Source: an uncultured Eubacteriales bacterium (GTDB lineage: Bacteria; Bacillota; Clostridia; Oscillospirales; CAG-272). Taken from it: DNA of 64,000 nt. A program made the position numbers and the translations under genes. The notes under the pieces are model-generated. The model was not told where the DNA came from and did no database searches. It saw only the letters and a list, made by a program, of their open reading frames with translations. The stretch spans positions 1 through 64,000 of the forward strand of contig CAKSQF010000007.1 in the NCBI GenBank assembly GCA_934486825.1, given 5' to 3'. This document shows positions 39,482 to 47,715 of this stretch, in pieces (within the stretch, counting starts at the first letter, position 1; every line of letters starts with the position of its first letter).

Positions 39482-40798
39482 TTATTCGGCAAAATATCTG
39501 TCTATTCCGTCTGCGATTCCTTCCGCCGCCTTATTGCGGAAATCATCGGTCGCCATAAGTCTGTCTTCATCCGGATTCGACATATATCCCATTTCGAATA
39601 TCGTCACCGGAATCTCAGCCCAGTTTATGCCGGTCATCGTATCGGTTCGCCAGATCGGAAGCTTTGCTATACCCGTTTTCTCGCAGAACGCATCGGTGAC
39701 CGAATTCGAGAGTTTCAGACTTTTTTCAAACAGTGCCGCATTATACGGATTTTTTTCGGTCATACAGATGCCGAATGCTCCGTTTGCGTTTTTATCAGTC
39801 GAGCCGTTTGCGTGTATTCTCACAAAAATATCCGCTTTATAGGCATTTGCGATCTTCGCCCGTCCGACATTACTTATCGTAACATTATGGCTTTCCCTTA
39901 TCATCACGACCGAGTAGCCGCGCGCTATCAGCTCGTTTCTCAGCCTCAGCGCAACCTCAAGATTCAGCACATATTCGGGTATCCGCGTCGCAACGCCCTG
40001 TGTTCCGGTTGACAGCATCTTTTTCATATCGGTCGAGCCGGGACCAATGGGTTCAAGTCCGTTCATACCCTTTCCCTGATGTCCGGCGTCTATCGCGACG
40101 AGTCCTTTTACCCCTTTATAGTATATTCCTCCGTTTGTCTTCATCAGCTCGCGCGCCGATTCGGGTCTTTTTGGTGAAAGTCTGTCGGTCCTTACATAAA
40201 ACTCTCTTCCGAGCGTCTTTATAATGCAGTATTCGTCGTTTTCTTCAACAAGAATCACCGCCGTTTCCGACTCAATCCGAACAAGCTCCTCTTCAAACGA
40301 GCTGTCATTATAAAGCGGCGTCTCTTCCGATGTCCACGCTATTCCCGGAACTCTGTCGTCAACCTGTTCGGTCGTCACTGTTGTCACGACCGGAGCGGCG
40401 GTTGTCGTCGTTGTCACCCTTGAAGTAACCGGAGTGGCAGATGTGATCCGGACAGTTGTTGTCGTTTGCGGGACCGACGATGTTACGGGCTTGGTTGCGG
40501 TCACCGGCAGGGTCGTCGAAGCCGCCGTTGAAGCCGTCGGCGAAGTTATCGGCAGAGTTGTCTGTGCCGCAGTCGTCTGCGGTATCTCCGACACGCTTGT
40601 CACGTGATGTGACTCGGTCGTCGCCGATGACGGGGTCGCAAGTGACTGTGACACACTTTGTGACTTTTCCGTCTCTGCTTCATGTCTGCCGAATGATGTA
40701 AAACTGTAAAAGACCAAAAACAAAACGGCAACCAATGCGAGTGACGACAATACTATTTTCAGAACAGGGCTTATTTCACCATCATTTTTTTTAATCAA
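39482..40798 (-). CDS. N-acetylmuramoyl-L-alanine amidase (Amidase_3), membrane-anchored
   Basis: 438 residues. A transmembrane anchor (residues ~12-33) is followed by a Thr/Ser/Val/Pro-rich linker (~40-150), a short beta-rich segment (LYNDSSFEEELVRIESETAV) that may be SH3-like, and the zinc amidase domain (~225-438): VAIDAGHQGKG (His), FVRIHANGS (His) and VTIFEMGYMSN (Glu). It cleaves the amide bond between MurNAc and the stem peptide outside the cell. The TTG at 40798 is used; it overlaps the smpB end by 8 nt with AAAGGCGGA upstream. Confidence 0.88.
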   Translation of the reverse strand: MIKKNDGEISPVLKIVLSSLALVAVLFLVFYSFTSFGRHEAETEKSQSVSQSLATPSSATTESHHVTSVSEIPQTTAAQTTLPITSPTASTAASTTLPVTATKPVTSSVPQTTTTVRITSATPVTSRVTTTTTAAPVVTTVTTEQVDDRVPGIAWTSEETPLYNDSSFEEELVRIESETAVILVEENDEYCIIKTLGREFYVRTDRLSPKRPESARELMKTNGGIYYKGVKGLVAIDAGHQGKGMNGLEPIGPGSTDMKKMLSTGTQGVATRIPEYVLNLEVALRLRNELIARGYSVVMIRESHNVTISNVGRAKIANAYKADIFVRIHANGSTDKNANGAFGICMTEKNPYNAALFEKSLKLSNSVTDAFCEKTGIAKLPIWRTDTMTGINWAEIPVTIFEMGYMSNPDEDRLMATDDFRNKAAEGIADGIDRYFAE

Positions 40799-41276
40799 AA
40801 TCGTATCCGCCTTTACTCCGATTTCGTGTTTCGCGCTCTATTTCGCGCATTGCCTGATTTTTCGCCTCGGTATCCCGTTTATCCCACAGCTTTTTACCGC
40901 GACAAAGTCCGACCTCGACCTTTACATTGCTCCCCGAGAAATAAAGAGAAAGCGGAACAAGCGTATATCCCTTCTGATCGGTATACGAGCCGAGCCTGAT
41001 TATTTCTTTTTTATGCATAAGCAGTCTGCGCACACGCAGCGGGTCTTTATTGAAAATATTTCCCTTTTCGTAAGGCGATATATGCATGCCCCGGACGAAA
41101 AGCTGTCCGTCCTCGACATAGCAGTAGCTGTCCTTCAGATTCACCTGACCGTTTCTGAGCGACTTGACCTCGGTGCCGAAAAGTTCGATCCCCGCCTCAA
41201 ATTTTTCGTCAACAAAATAATCATGGTACGCCTTTTTATTCTGTGCGATTATCTTTCCCTTTGTCTTATCAGACAT
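40791..41276 (-). CDS. smpB: SsrA-binding protein SmpB
   Basis: 161 residues: KGKIIAQNKKAYHDYFVDEK, then ELFGTEVKSLRNGQVNLKDS and LLMHKKEIIRLGSYTDQKGY, all SmpB signatures; the C-terminal basic tail (WDKRDTEAKNQAMREIERE) enters the mRNA channel. It acts with the tmRNA encoded 1.4 kb downstream on the same strand. It lies between rsmI and the amidase gene. Confidence 0.96.
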   Translation of the reverse strand: MSDKTKGKIIAQNKKAYHDYFVDEKFEAGIELFGTEVKSLRNGQVNLKDSYCYVEDGQLFVRGMHISPYEKGNIFNKDPLRVRRLLMHKKEIIRLGSYTDQKGYTLVPLSLYFSGSNVKVEVGLCRGKKLWDKRDTEAKNQAMREIERETRNRSKGGYDFD

Positions 41277-41293
41277 TACAAAAGCACCTCTTT

Positions 41294-42199
41294 TCAGATC
41301 CCGTCATCCGGATTTTCCGGTCCGCAAGCGTCCTCCGAGCGCACAAGCTCGGCATAGATCACGCTCTTTCCGACCCCTCTGTCCTTTGCGACCCGTTTTA
41401 TTGCCGACATTTTATCACATCCCGCCGACATATAATAAGCAACATGCCGACCGACGCTCATATCCTGCCAGAACAGCTCATCCGAGGTTGCGGCAGCGCC
41501 GTCCACGACAAGGACATACTCTCCCCTCGGAGTATTCTCACCGTAAAAATCGGCGGCATCCGACACGGTTGTCCGCATTATTTCCTCATTCAGCTTTGTA
41601 AGCTCCCTGCACACCGCAATTTTGCGGTCGCCGAAATATTCCTTCATCTCGGCAAGCGTTGCGGAAAGTCTGTGCGGGGCTTCATAAAGGATTACCGTCC
41701 GCTTTTCGTCGGCAAGCTCGGCAAGCCGTCTGCTTCTTGCGTTTTTACTGCCTTCAAGAAAGCCTTCAAAAACGAATCTCCGTGTATTCAGTCCCGAAAG
41801 TGCGAGGGCAGTCACAGCGGCACAGCAACCCGGGATTGCGGTCACGGTCAGCCCTTCATCGGCACACACGCGCACAAGATCCTCACCGGGATCGGACACA
41901 GCGGGAGTTCCCGCATCGGTCACGAGTGCGCAGGACAGACCCTCGTGCAGTTTTGCGACGATACGCCCGCCGCTTTCCTTTTTATTATGTTCGAAGTAAC
42001 TTACCGTCGGTTTGGATATCCCGAACGCCGAAAGCAACTTTGCGGTATTTCTCGTATCCTCGGCGGCAATGAAATCGACCTGTGAAAGCACTTTGAGTGC
42101 CCTCTCGGATATATCCGAGAGATTGCCTATCGGAGTCGCGACGAGATAAAGCACTCCTCCGACGACCTTGTTTTTTTCAGGGCTGTCCGAACGAATCAT
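41294..42199 (-). CDS. rsmI: 16S rRNA 2'-O-methyltransferase RsmI
   Basis: 301 residues from ATG 42199 (AAAGGTGAG five nt upstream). The tetrapyrrole-methylase-like fold is evident: LYLVATPIGNLSDISERALK, DFIAAEDTRNTAKLLSAFGI, ALVTDAGTPAVSDPGEDLVR and ALALSGLNTRRFVFEGFL. RsmI modifies C1402 of 16S rRNA. The start overlaps the end of the upstream methyltransferase gene by 23 nt. The C-terminal ~60 residues carry KMSAIKRVAKDRGVGKSVIY, typical of the family. Confidence 0.93.
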   Translation of the reverse strand: MIRSDSPEKNKVVGGVLYLVATPIGNLSDISERALKVLSQVDFIAAEDTRNTAKLLSAFGISKPTVSYFEHNKKESGGRIVAKLHEGLSCALVTDAGTPAVSDPGEDLVRVCADEGLTVTAIPGCCAAVTALALSGLNTRRFVFEGFLEGSKNARSRRLAELADEKRTVILYEAPHRLSATLAEMKEYFGDRKIAVCRELTKLNEEIMRTTVSDAADFYGENTPRGEYVLVVDGAAATSDELFWQDMSVGRHVAYYMSAGCDKMSAIKRVAKDRGVGKSVIYAELVRSEDACGPENPDDGI

Positions 42200-42944
42200 C
42201 AAACTCACCTTTTTCGTAAATATAATCAAGCTCTCTGCTGTTTTCAAGCTTCTTTGCCGACGCGTCCTTATGCATTATAAGCGGACGGGTCACAAACAGC
42301 CCGGGAGCACCTCCGTATCTGCCCTCACACAGCAGAAGCGTGGGCGAGGATTTTTCATCCGCACAGACGAGAGTAAGCCTTTTGGGCTCTATTGAAGCAT
42401 TTCTCATTGCGGATATCAGATCGGACAGTCTGTCGGGTCTGTAAACTGCGTAAAAGCTTCCCCCGAATTTCAGAAGTCTCTTTGCCGCAAGGCAAAAGTC
42501 GTTTATCGTTCCGAGAACTTCCCTGCGTGCGATATTCATTTCATCGTTATCGTTATGAAATCCGCAATCGGCACGCATATACGGCGGATTTGAGAACACG
42601 TAATCGCACCCTGTGCCGATATCCTTTGCCGAAGCATTGCGGACATCCGCACATACGGGAAACAGCCGCTCCGACATACCGTTCAGAGCGGCGTTTTCGG
42701 AGACGAGATCGGCAAAGGTTTTCTGCACCTCGAAGGCGTATATTTTCTCCGCCTTTCCCTTTGACAATGTCAGCAGGGATATTATACCCGTTCCCGCGCC
42801 CAGCTCTGCCGCCACTGCGTTTTTCTTCCCTTTTATATATGCATACAGCAGATAGGCATCGGTTCCGAATGTCAGACCGCTTACCCTTTGCCGTATGGTA
42901 ATATTCTCGTTTACTTCATCAACTCTTATACCGTTATCACTCAT
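42177..42944 (-). CDS. tRNA1(Val) adenine-N6 methyltransferase-like protein (TrmN6/YfiC family)
   Basis: 255 residues from ATG 42944, with AAAAGG six nt upstream. Rossmann methyltransferase motifs: AAELGAGTGIISLL (SAM binding) and DYVFSNPPYMRADCG, the NPPY catalytic motif of amino-methyltransferases. The neighbourhood holB - ricT - this gene - rsmI is a conserved Firmicutes order for the YabB/TrmN6 family. The substrate is inferred from the family. Confidence 0.85.
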   Translation of the reverse strand: MSDNGIRVDEVNENITIRQRVSGLTFGTDAYLLYAYIKGKKNAVAAELGAGTGIISLLTLSKGKAEKIYAFEVQKTFADLVSENAALNGMSERLFPVCADVRNASAKDIGTGCDYVFSNPPYMRADCGFHNDNDEMNIARREVLGTINDFCLAAKRLLKFGGSFYAVYRPDRLSDLISAMRNASIEPKRLTLVCADEKSSPTLLLCEGRYGGAPGLFVTRPLIMHKDASAKKLENSRELDYIYEKGEFDDSFGQP

Positions 42945-42965
42945 ACAAAACCTTTTCACAAGTCG

Positions 42966-42999
42966 AAAACAAGGGCAGACCTCAAGCCCGCCCTTGTTT
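42966..42999 (-). terminator. Terminator after the ferredoxin gene
   Basis: On the minus strand the stem ACAAGGGC / GCCCTTGT (arms 42968-42976 and 42989-42998) precedes a short T run. It lies 20 nt after the ferredoxin stop and ends about 20 nt before the next gene, so partial readthrough into it is plausible. Confidence 0.7.
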
Positions 43000-43019
43000 G
43001 CATACCTCTATGTACAAGA

Positions 43020-43193
43020 TTATTCCTCAGTAGGAGCTCCGACCGGGCAAACACCCGCGCAGGATCCGCAGCTCAAGCATTCATCAGCATTGATAACATA
43101 CTTTCCATCCTCTTCGGAAATGCAACTTACGGGGCAGGCATCAGCGCAAGCACCGCATCCAAGGCATGCATCGGCATCAATTTTATAAGCCAT
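43020..43193 (-). CDS. 2[4Fe-4S] ferredoxin
   Basis: A 57-residue gene: MAYKIDADACLGCGACADAC, then PVSCISEEDGKYVINADECL and SCGSCAGVCPVGAPTEE. Two CxxCxxCxxxC sets are present, each giving one [4Fe-4S] cluster, as in clostridial ferredoxins that carry electrons for anaerobic oxidoreductases. The ATG is preceded by GGAGGTG. It has its own promoter and terminator and is inserted between ricT and the TrmN6-like gene. Confidence 0.95.
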   Translation of the reverse strand: MAYKIDADACLGCGACADACPVSCISEEDGKYVINADECLSCGSCAGVCPVGAPTEE

Positions 43194-43222
43194 TTTAACA
43201 CCTCCATTTCGATTTATGAATC

Positions 43223-43251
43223 ATTATATCACACTGCTTGCAAAAAATCAA
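43223..43251 (-). promoter_or_regulatory. SigA promoter of the ferredoxin gene
   Basis: On the minus strand -35 TTGATT (43246-43251), 17-nt spacer, -10 TATAAT (43223-43228). Confidence 0.8.
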
Positions 43252-43269
43252 GTTGTTTCGCAAATATAA

Positions 43270-44724
43270 TCATTTGATTTCTCCGCTTTTTTCACCGCTT
43301 TTACGGTTGGGATTGCGGTTTTTACCGTGCTTTGCAAAATTATGCTCTTTTTTTCCGCCGTCGGCTTTTTTTATTTCCCCGTCGGCTGCGGCACGATCTT
43401 CCCTGACATCCGATCGCTGAACAGCTACTGCTCTGCGTTGCTTATCGCGTCTGCCCTTTTCATCGGCAGCTGTCTCAGCCCTTTGTGCGACCGCTCTCTC
43501 CTGCTTTGTCTGCAGATTTTTCGTGCCGTACTGTCCCATGCGTCCGGAGCCGTTCTTTTTCTTTTTATCGGCAGGCTCTTTTACTTCGGTCGTCTTTTTC
43601 TGCTCGGCTGTTTCAGCCGTCCTTTCGGAACGCTGTACACTTGCCTGCTTTTTCTGCTTCTGTCCCTTTATGCCCTGTTTTTCGGCAAATCTGCGCGATG
43701 ACATTCTTTCCGGTTCGGATGTCTCACGCTCTTCCTCGTCGTATGCGCTTACAACGGTTACACCGCTGCCGACAAAAGGAACATTGACGGGACGTGCCGC
43801 ACGCTCCGCTTTTTCGATCCGCTTAGTTATCGGATCGTCGTCGGTTTTCGCGCGTACCGCGTCACGGTCATATATTTTCGGCGCTCCCTCGGGATCGGCA
43901 TCAAGACATACCTTGACAAGTCCGAGAAGCGGTTTGCTTTCGACTACCGTACCCGTTCCGTCCGGTGTCACGATGGCAACTCCGACCTTCGGAGTCCGCT
44001 TTATCTCCTCCTGATATGTTTCATGCTCGAATCTCAGGCAGCACATGAGACGTCCGCAGGCACCCGATATCTTTGAGCTGTTGAGCGAAAGTCCCTGCTC
44101 CTTTGCCATTTTTATCGACACCTGTGTAAAATCGTTGAGAAAGCTGTGGCAACAGTATTCGCGGTAACAGACGCCGAGTCCGCCCATGATCTTGGTTTCG
44201 TCGCGGATTCCTATCTGGCGAAGCTCGATACGCGTATGGAAGACGGCGGCAAGGTCCTTTACAAGCTCACGGAAATCGACCCTGTCATCGGACGTAAAGT
44301 AGAACAGCAGTTTTGCGTTGTCAAATGTATACTCAACATCGATAAGCTTCATATCAAGACCGTGTTCGGCGATCATTTTCTGGCAGACCGAGAATGCCTC
44401 ATCCTCTTTTTTCCGGTTATCCTCAAAATGCAGATCATCCTCGTGTGTCGCCATACGCAGAACCTTCTTGAGCGGAAGTACAAGTTCGTTTTTCGGTATT
44501 GCCCTATTGCTCATCGTAACCGTTCCGTATTCGACGCCGCGCGCGGTCTCAACCACGACCTTTTTGCCTTCACGCGCGGTTATCCCGCAGGAAGCAAAAT
44601 GATATATTTTACCGGAGTCGCGGAAGGACACGCCGATCACATCCACCGTATCGCTTCCGACAGGCATGTCTGCGGCAGAATCGCCGACAGTATATTCTCT
44701 TTTATCAAATTCGTTATCAGTCAA
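43270..44724 (-). CDS. ricT: PSP1-domain protein RicT (YaaT) with long charged tail
   Basis: 484 residues from TTG 44724, which follows GAAAGGATG. The PSP1 core (~30-300) has VVVETARGVEYGTVTMSNRA, GGLGVCYREYCCHSFLNDF and SGACGRLMCCLRFEHETY; these cysteines bind Fe-S clusters in the Bacillus RicA/RicF/RicT complex, which governs RNase Y activity, competence and sporulation. After ~320 comes a tail of about 160 residues rich in Lys, Arg, Glu and Gln, unlike short RicT proteins. It overlaps the 3' end of the frame region next to holB (20 nt gap from the chosen start). Confidence 0.88.
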   Translation of the reverse strand: MTDNEFDKREYTVGDSAADMPVGSDTVDVIGVSFRDSGKIYHFASCGITAREGKKVVVETARGVEYGTVTMSNRAIPKNELVLPLKKVLRMATHEDDLHFEDNRKKEDEAFSVCQKMIAEHGLDMKLIDVEYTFDNAKLLFYFTSDDRVDFRELVKDLAAVFHTRIELRQIGIRDETKIMGGLGVCYREYCCHSFLNDFTQVSIKMAKEQGLSLNSSKISGACGRLMCCLRFEHETYQEEIKRTPKVGVAIVTPDGTGTVVESKPLLGLVKVCLDADPEGAPKIYDRDAVRAKTDDDPITKRIEKAERAARPVNVPFVGSGVTVVSAYDEEERETSEPERMSSRRFAEKQGIKGQKQKKQASVQRSERTAETAEQKKTTEVKEPADKKKKNGSGRMGQYGTKNLQTKQERAVAQRAETAADEKGRRDKQRRAVAVQRSDVREDRAAADGEIKKADGGKKEHNFAKHGKNRNPNRKSGEKSGEIK

Positions 44725-44743
44725 ATCGGTTTCATCCTTTCGT

Positions 44744-45757
44744 TCAAAGTCCGAGTGCGGCACAGATATCCGAGGCAAGCTCAAACTTTGCGCTTGTTAT
44801 ATTTACATTTGCCCTTATATTTTCGTCAAAGCGTCCGGCAAGTCGGTCAAGAGCCATTATTCTCGACGGTGATATTTTATCGGCAAGCTCGCCGATCTTT
44901 TTCGGCATGCCGTAAAGCAGTTCGGCTTCCCGCGATATACGGAAGGCGGCAAGATCGCGCAGAAGCGCGCGCACGAGCCTTACGAATCCCGAAAGCTCAT
45001 CTCTCTTTGCCGGCATTGACATGACCGCGGCATAAACATCCGCCGTGCGCCTTAACAGTATCCTCTCTAAAAAGGCAACCGCATTTTTTCTTGCATCATC
45101 CTTTTTACCGACGCTTCTGTCGATCAGCCCGACTGCCGCACCTATTGCTCCGCCGGATGCGGAAACGACATATTCAAACTGTTCCGGATCGCTTTGCATC
45201 AGTCTTTTTGCACGCTCGTCATGCGACAAAAGGTATTTTTTCAGCTCGTCCGGTTCAAACACCTGCATCCTTATTACCGGAGCGCGGCTTCTTACTGTCG
45301 GGAGAAGAAACGCGGAATTTTCGCAAAGCAGAAAAAAATAGGTTGCCGACGGCGGCTCTTCGATTATTTTCAGAAGTGCATTCTGCGCCTGTGCCGTCAT
45401 ACAGTCACAACCGTCCACGACAAACGCCTTGAATTCAAGATCGTTCGGCTTTATATATGCGTCTCTTCTTATCGTGCGCACATCATCGACGCCGATCGTC
45501 TTTCTGCCCTCCGCCGCGCCGATCACCCTGACGTCCGGGCAGATACCGTCGTATATTTTTTTCGCCATTGCGGCAGAGTCGGACATCAGCGCGCAAACCG
45601 AGAGCGAAAGCAGTTTTTTACCGCTTCCCGACGGTCCTTCGACAATATACGCGTGTGCAAGCTTATGCTCTGCCAGATCACTTGACAGCATACCGACGGC
45701 AACGCTGTTTCCGTAAATGCATCCCGACAGATCGGGCAGTAGTTCCGCTGTTGCCAA
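44744..45757 (-). CDS. holB: DNA polymerase III delta' subunit
   Basis: 337 residues from TTG 45757 (GGAGG nine nt before). AAA+ clamp-loader features: HAYIVEGPSGSGKKLLSLSV (P-loop, residues ~33-50), FVVDGCDCMTAQAQNALLKI and EEPPSATYFFLL, and the sensor-1 type TVRSRAPVIRM. The four-cysteine zinc site of longer delta' or tau proteins is not seen. It precedes ricT, the standard order; tmk, often upstream, is absent here. Confidence 0.9.
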   Translation of the reverse strand: MATAELLPDLSGCIYGNSVAVGMLSSDLAEHKLAHAYIVEGPSGSGKKLLSLSVCALMSDSAAMAKKIYDGICPDVRVIGAAEGRKTIGVDDVRTIRRDAYIKPNDLEFKAFVVDGCDCMTAQAQNALLKIIEEPPSATYFFLLCENSAFLLPTVRSRAPVIRMQVFEPDELKKYLLSHDERAKRLMQSDPEQFEYVVSASGGAIGAAVGLIDRSVGKKDDARKNAVAFLERILLRRTADVYAAVMSMPAKRDELSGFVRLVRALLRDLAAFRISREAELLYGMPKKIGELADKISPSRIMALDRLAGRFDENIRANVNITSAKFELASDICAALGL

Positions 45758-45845
45758 TCGATTACACCTCCGACAGAATTTTATCCGTTTACGATCCCGA
45801 TATCGGGCACATAATTATTATGAACGGACACGCGATCTTTTTTGC

Positions 45846-45874
45846 ATTATAACAGATAAATCGTCATTTGTAAA
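45846..45874 (-). promoter_or_regulatory. SigA promoter of the holB-ricT genes
   Basis: On the minus strand -35 TTTACA (45869-45874), 17-nt spacer, -10 TATAAT (45846-45851). It lies about 90 nt before the holB start. Confidence 0.75.
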
Positions 45875-45931
45875 GGATTTTATCAAAAAATTATCATCGG
45901 AATCGGTCCGAAAGGGGGCAAGCAAAGGGCA

Positions 45932-46480
45932 ATGGACAAAAAAGGAGCAAAAACAGTAGGCGAGCGAAGGGTATTCGAACTGCACGTAAGATATATATGC
46001 ATCATATCGCTGCTTGCGGTCATAGCGGCAGTCTGTCTTGTCACGACAGACATTTTTACACGGTCGCTCCGCAGAGAAGCAAAGCTTAACGAAGACAGAT
46101 TTGTCTCCGGATTCGGGGAAGCTGTCGGACTTCTTGCAAGCGGACTTTCCGAAGCCTCGGAAGAATCGGATCCCTATATATTCTCATCATACATGTCGGA
46201 TGCGACAAGCAGATGCGGAAGGATAATCGGTACCGCGAACGCTTACGGAAAATTAAACAGCAGACTGCTTGAAAAATATTTTGCGGAGCTCTCCGAAAAA
46301 TGCAGAAGGATGCAGGAAAAGGCAATTGCCGATCTTTTTGTCGATGACGAATCAAAAAAGTTCTGTTCGGATTGCGCAGGACAGGTCGGACGTATTCTGA
46401 CCGACGGAAAGCGGGACGGGAGCTATTCCGCCGATCTTATCGATCTCATGCTTTCTCCGCTCATCACCGCGTCAAATTAA
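45932..46480 (+). CDS. Single-pass membrane protein of unknown function
   Basis: 182 residues. One membrane helix (residues ~24-44: ICIISLLAVIAAVCLVTTDI) separates a basic N-terminal tail from a mostly helical outside part (LNEDRFVSGFGEAVGLLASG, then ALLEKYFAELSEKCRRMQEK-like sequence) with two paired cysteines near the end (CSDCAG). The arrangement resembles small envelope proteins near sporulation or division genes, but no family is recognised. AAAGGGGGC lies upstream of the ATG. Confidence 0.7.
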   Translation: MDKKGAKTVGERRVFELHVRYICIISLLAVIAAVCLVTTDIFTRSLRREAKLNEDRFVSGFGEAVGLLASGLSEASEESDPYIFSSYMSDATSRCGRIIGTANAYGKLNSRLLEKYFAELSEKCRRMQEKAIADLFVDDESKKFCSDCAGQVGRILTDGKRDGSYSADLIDLMLSPLITASN

Positions 46481-46501
46481 CGAAAAGTTTAATTTTGGGT
46501 A

Positions 46502-46530
46502 TTGAACTTATCGGTTCGTTGTGATAAAAT
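46502..46530 (+). promoter_or_regulatory. SigA promoter of the lipoprotein gene
   Basis: -35 TTGAAC (46502-46507), 17-nt spacer, -10 TAAAAT (46525-46530). It overlaps a longer in-frame open sequence, which argues that translation begins downstream at 46568. Confidence 0.75.
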
Positions 46531-46567
46531 ATTTCATAATACATTTTTCCTTCTTGAGGTGATCCGC

Positions 46568-47470
46568 TTGCGGCGTTTTTTTACTGCAATGATTATATGC
46601 GTTCTGACTGCAGCCTTTTCGGCATGCGGTCTGCTTTACGATCCCGCCTCCACAGGGCTGTCCGACCGGGGCACCGAAAATACCGCCGGGCTCACGTACC
46701 CTGTATCCGAGGTGACCTATCCGGACATTTTTCACAGGTATCCGTCGATCATGGACGTTACCGAAAACGACATCGGAATACACCCGTCCGGCAACACCTA
46801 CAATGTTGTCGGAGATGACGGAAGTGTGCTTGTAAAGGTCACGGTCACCCTCCCGACGATCAGCTTCAACAGCGAAAACGCCGCGGAGCTTTCGGTAAAC
46901 GAGACACTGAACAAAACAAAATCCGAAATAGAACGTCGGATACAGCGGCTTGCCGATTCGGCGTTGTCCGATCGCAAAAACGGATACACCCCCTTCGGAA
47001 CGTCAAAATTTGCGGCATCCTATACTCTTACCGGCTTTTCGTCCGACTATGCAAGTATTCTCTATTCGATCACCGAGGTCAACTCGGACGGACAGACAAA
47101 TCACACCCTTATCTGCTCGGTCATTGATCTCAAGGCGGGGTTTGCGGTCGATCTGTCAACCCTTTTCACAGGCGGTCTTTCGGACAAGCTTATATCGCTT
47201 GTGAACGAAAAACTCGCCTCATGCGGCAAGCCGCTCTACCGGAACTATGAAGCTCTTGCCGCAAGCGGCATAAAAAACTGCTGGCTGATCGGCTCCGGCG
47301 ACATTCTTATTGTCTTTCCTCCTTCGATGATTGCTCCCGCTACCGAAGGTACGGTTGAGATCATCCTGAAAAACAACGAAATAAACGAGCTTATGAACGA
47401 ATACGGAAGCACCCTTCTCGGGGATCCGCCCGCAACCGCGCCCGACATTGATGCCGACGAGGACAACTGA
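46568..47470 (+). CDS. DUF3298/RsiV-like lipoprotein
   Basis: 300 residues from TTG 46568, after GAGGTGA. The signal peptide (RRFFTAMIICVLTAAFSACG) has a plausible lipobox FSAC, so the Cys should be lipidated. The following low-complexity linker leads to a domain (LVKVTVTLPTISFNSENAAE, LSVNETLNKTKSEIERRIQR, then VIDLKAGFAVDLSTLFTGG) resembling the DUF3298/DUF4163 folds found in RsiV and spore-related envelope proteins. The function is unknown. It is followed by DUF951 with a 12-nt gap. Confidence 0.72.
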   Translation: MRRFFTAMIICVLTAAFSACGLLYDPASTGLSDRGTENTAGLTYPVSEVTYPDIFHRYPSIMDVTENDIGIHPSGNTYNVVGDDGSVLVKVTVTLPTISFNSENAAELSVNETLNKTKSEIERRIQRLADSALSDRKNGYTPFGTSKFAASYTLTGFSSDYASILYSITEVNSDGQTNHTLICSVIDLKAGFAVDLSTLFTGGLSDKLISLVNEKLASCGKPLYRNYEALAASGIKNCWLIGSGDILIVFPPSMIAPATEGTVEIILKNNEINELMNEYGSTLLGDPPATAPDIDADEDN

Positions 47471-47482
47471 GGTCTGCGGCTC

Positions 47483-47707
47483 ATGGAAACTAAAGTAAAA
47501 AAGATATCGGTCGGTGACACACTGATAATGAAAAAACCGCACCCGTGCGGTTCTTTCGGAATGAAAGTATTGCGGATCGGTTCCGATCTTCGCATCGAAT
47601 GTACCGTCTGCGGACGCGACATGTCGGTTCCGAGAGTAAAGCTTGAAAAAAACATAAAGTCGGTTATTGCGGCGGAACAAGATGCAAAAACCGACGCGGA
47701 AAGGTAA
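47483..47707 (+). CDS. DUF951 family protein
   Basis: 74 residues: KKISVGDTLIMKKPHPCGSF, then GMKVLRIGSDLRIECTVCGR and DMSVPRVKLEKNIKSV. This is the DUF951 family of small Firmicutes proteins often next to genes for ribosome or chromosome functions; the CxxC suggests a zinc site. The function is unknown. It ends 8 nt before the YfhO gene. Confidence 0.92.
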   Translation: METKVKKISVGDTLIMKKPHPCGSFGMKVLRIGSDLRIECTVCGRDMSVPRVKLEKNIKSVIAAEQDAKTDAER

Positions 47708-47715
47708 CATCTGTC

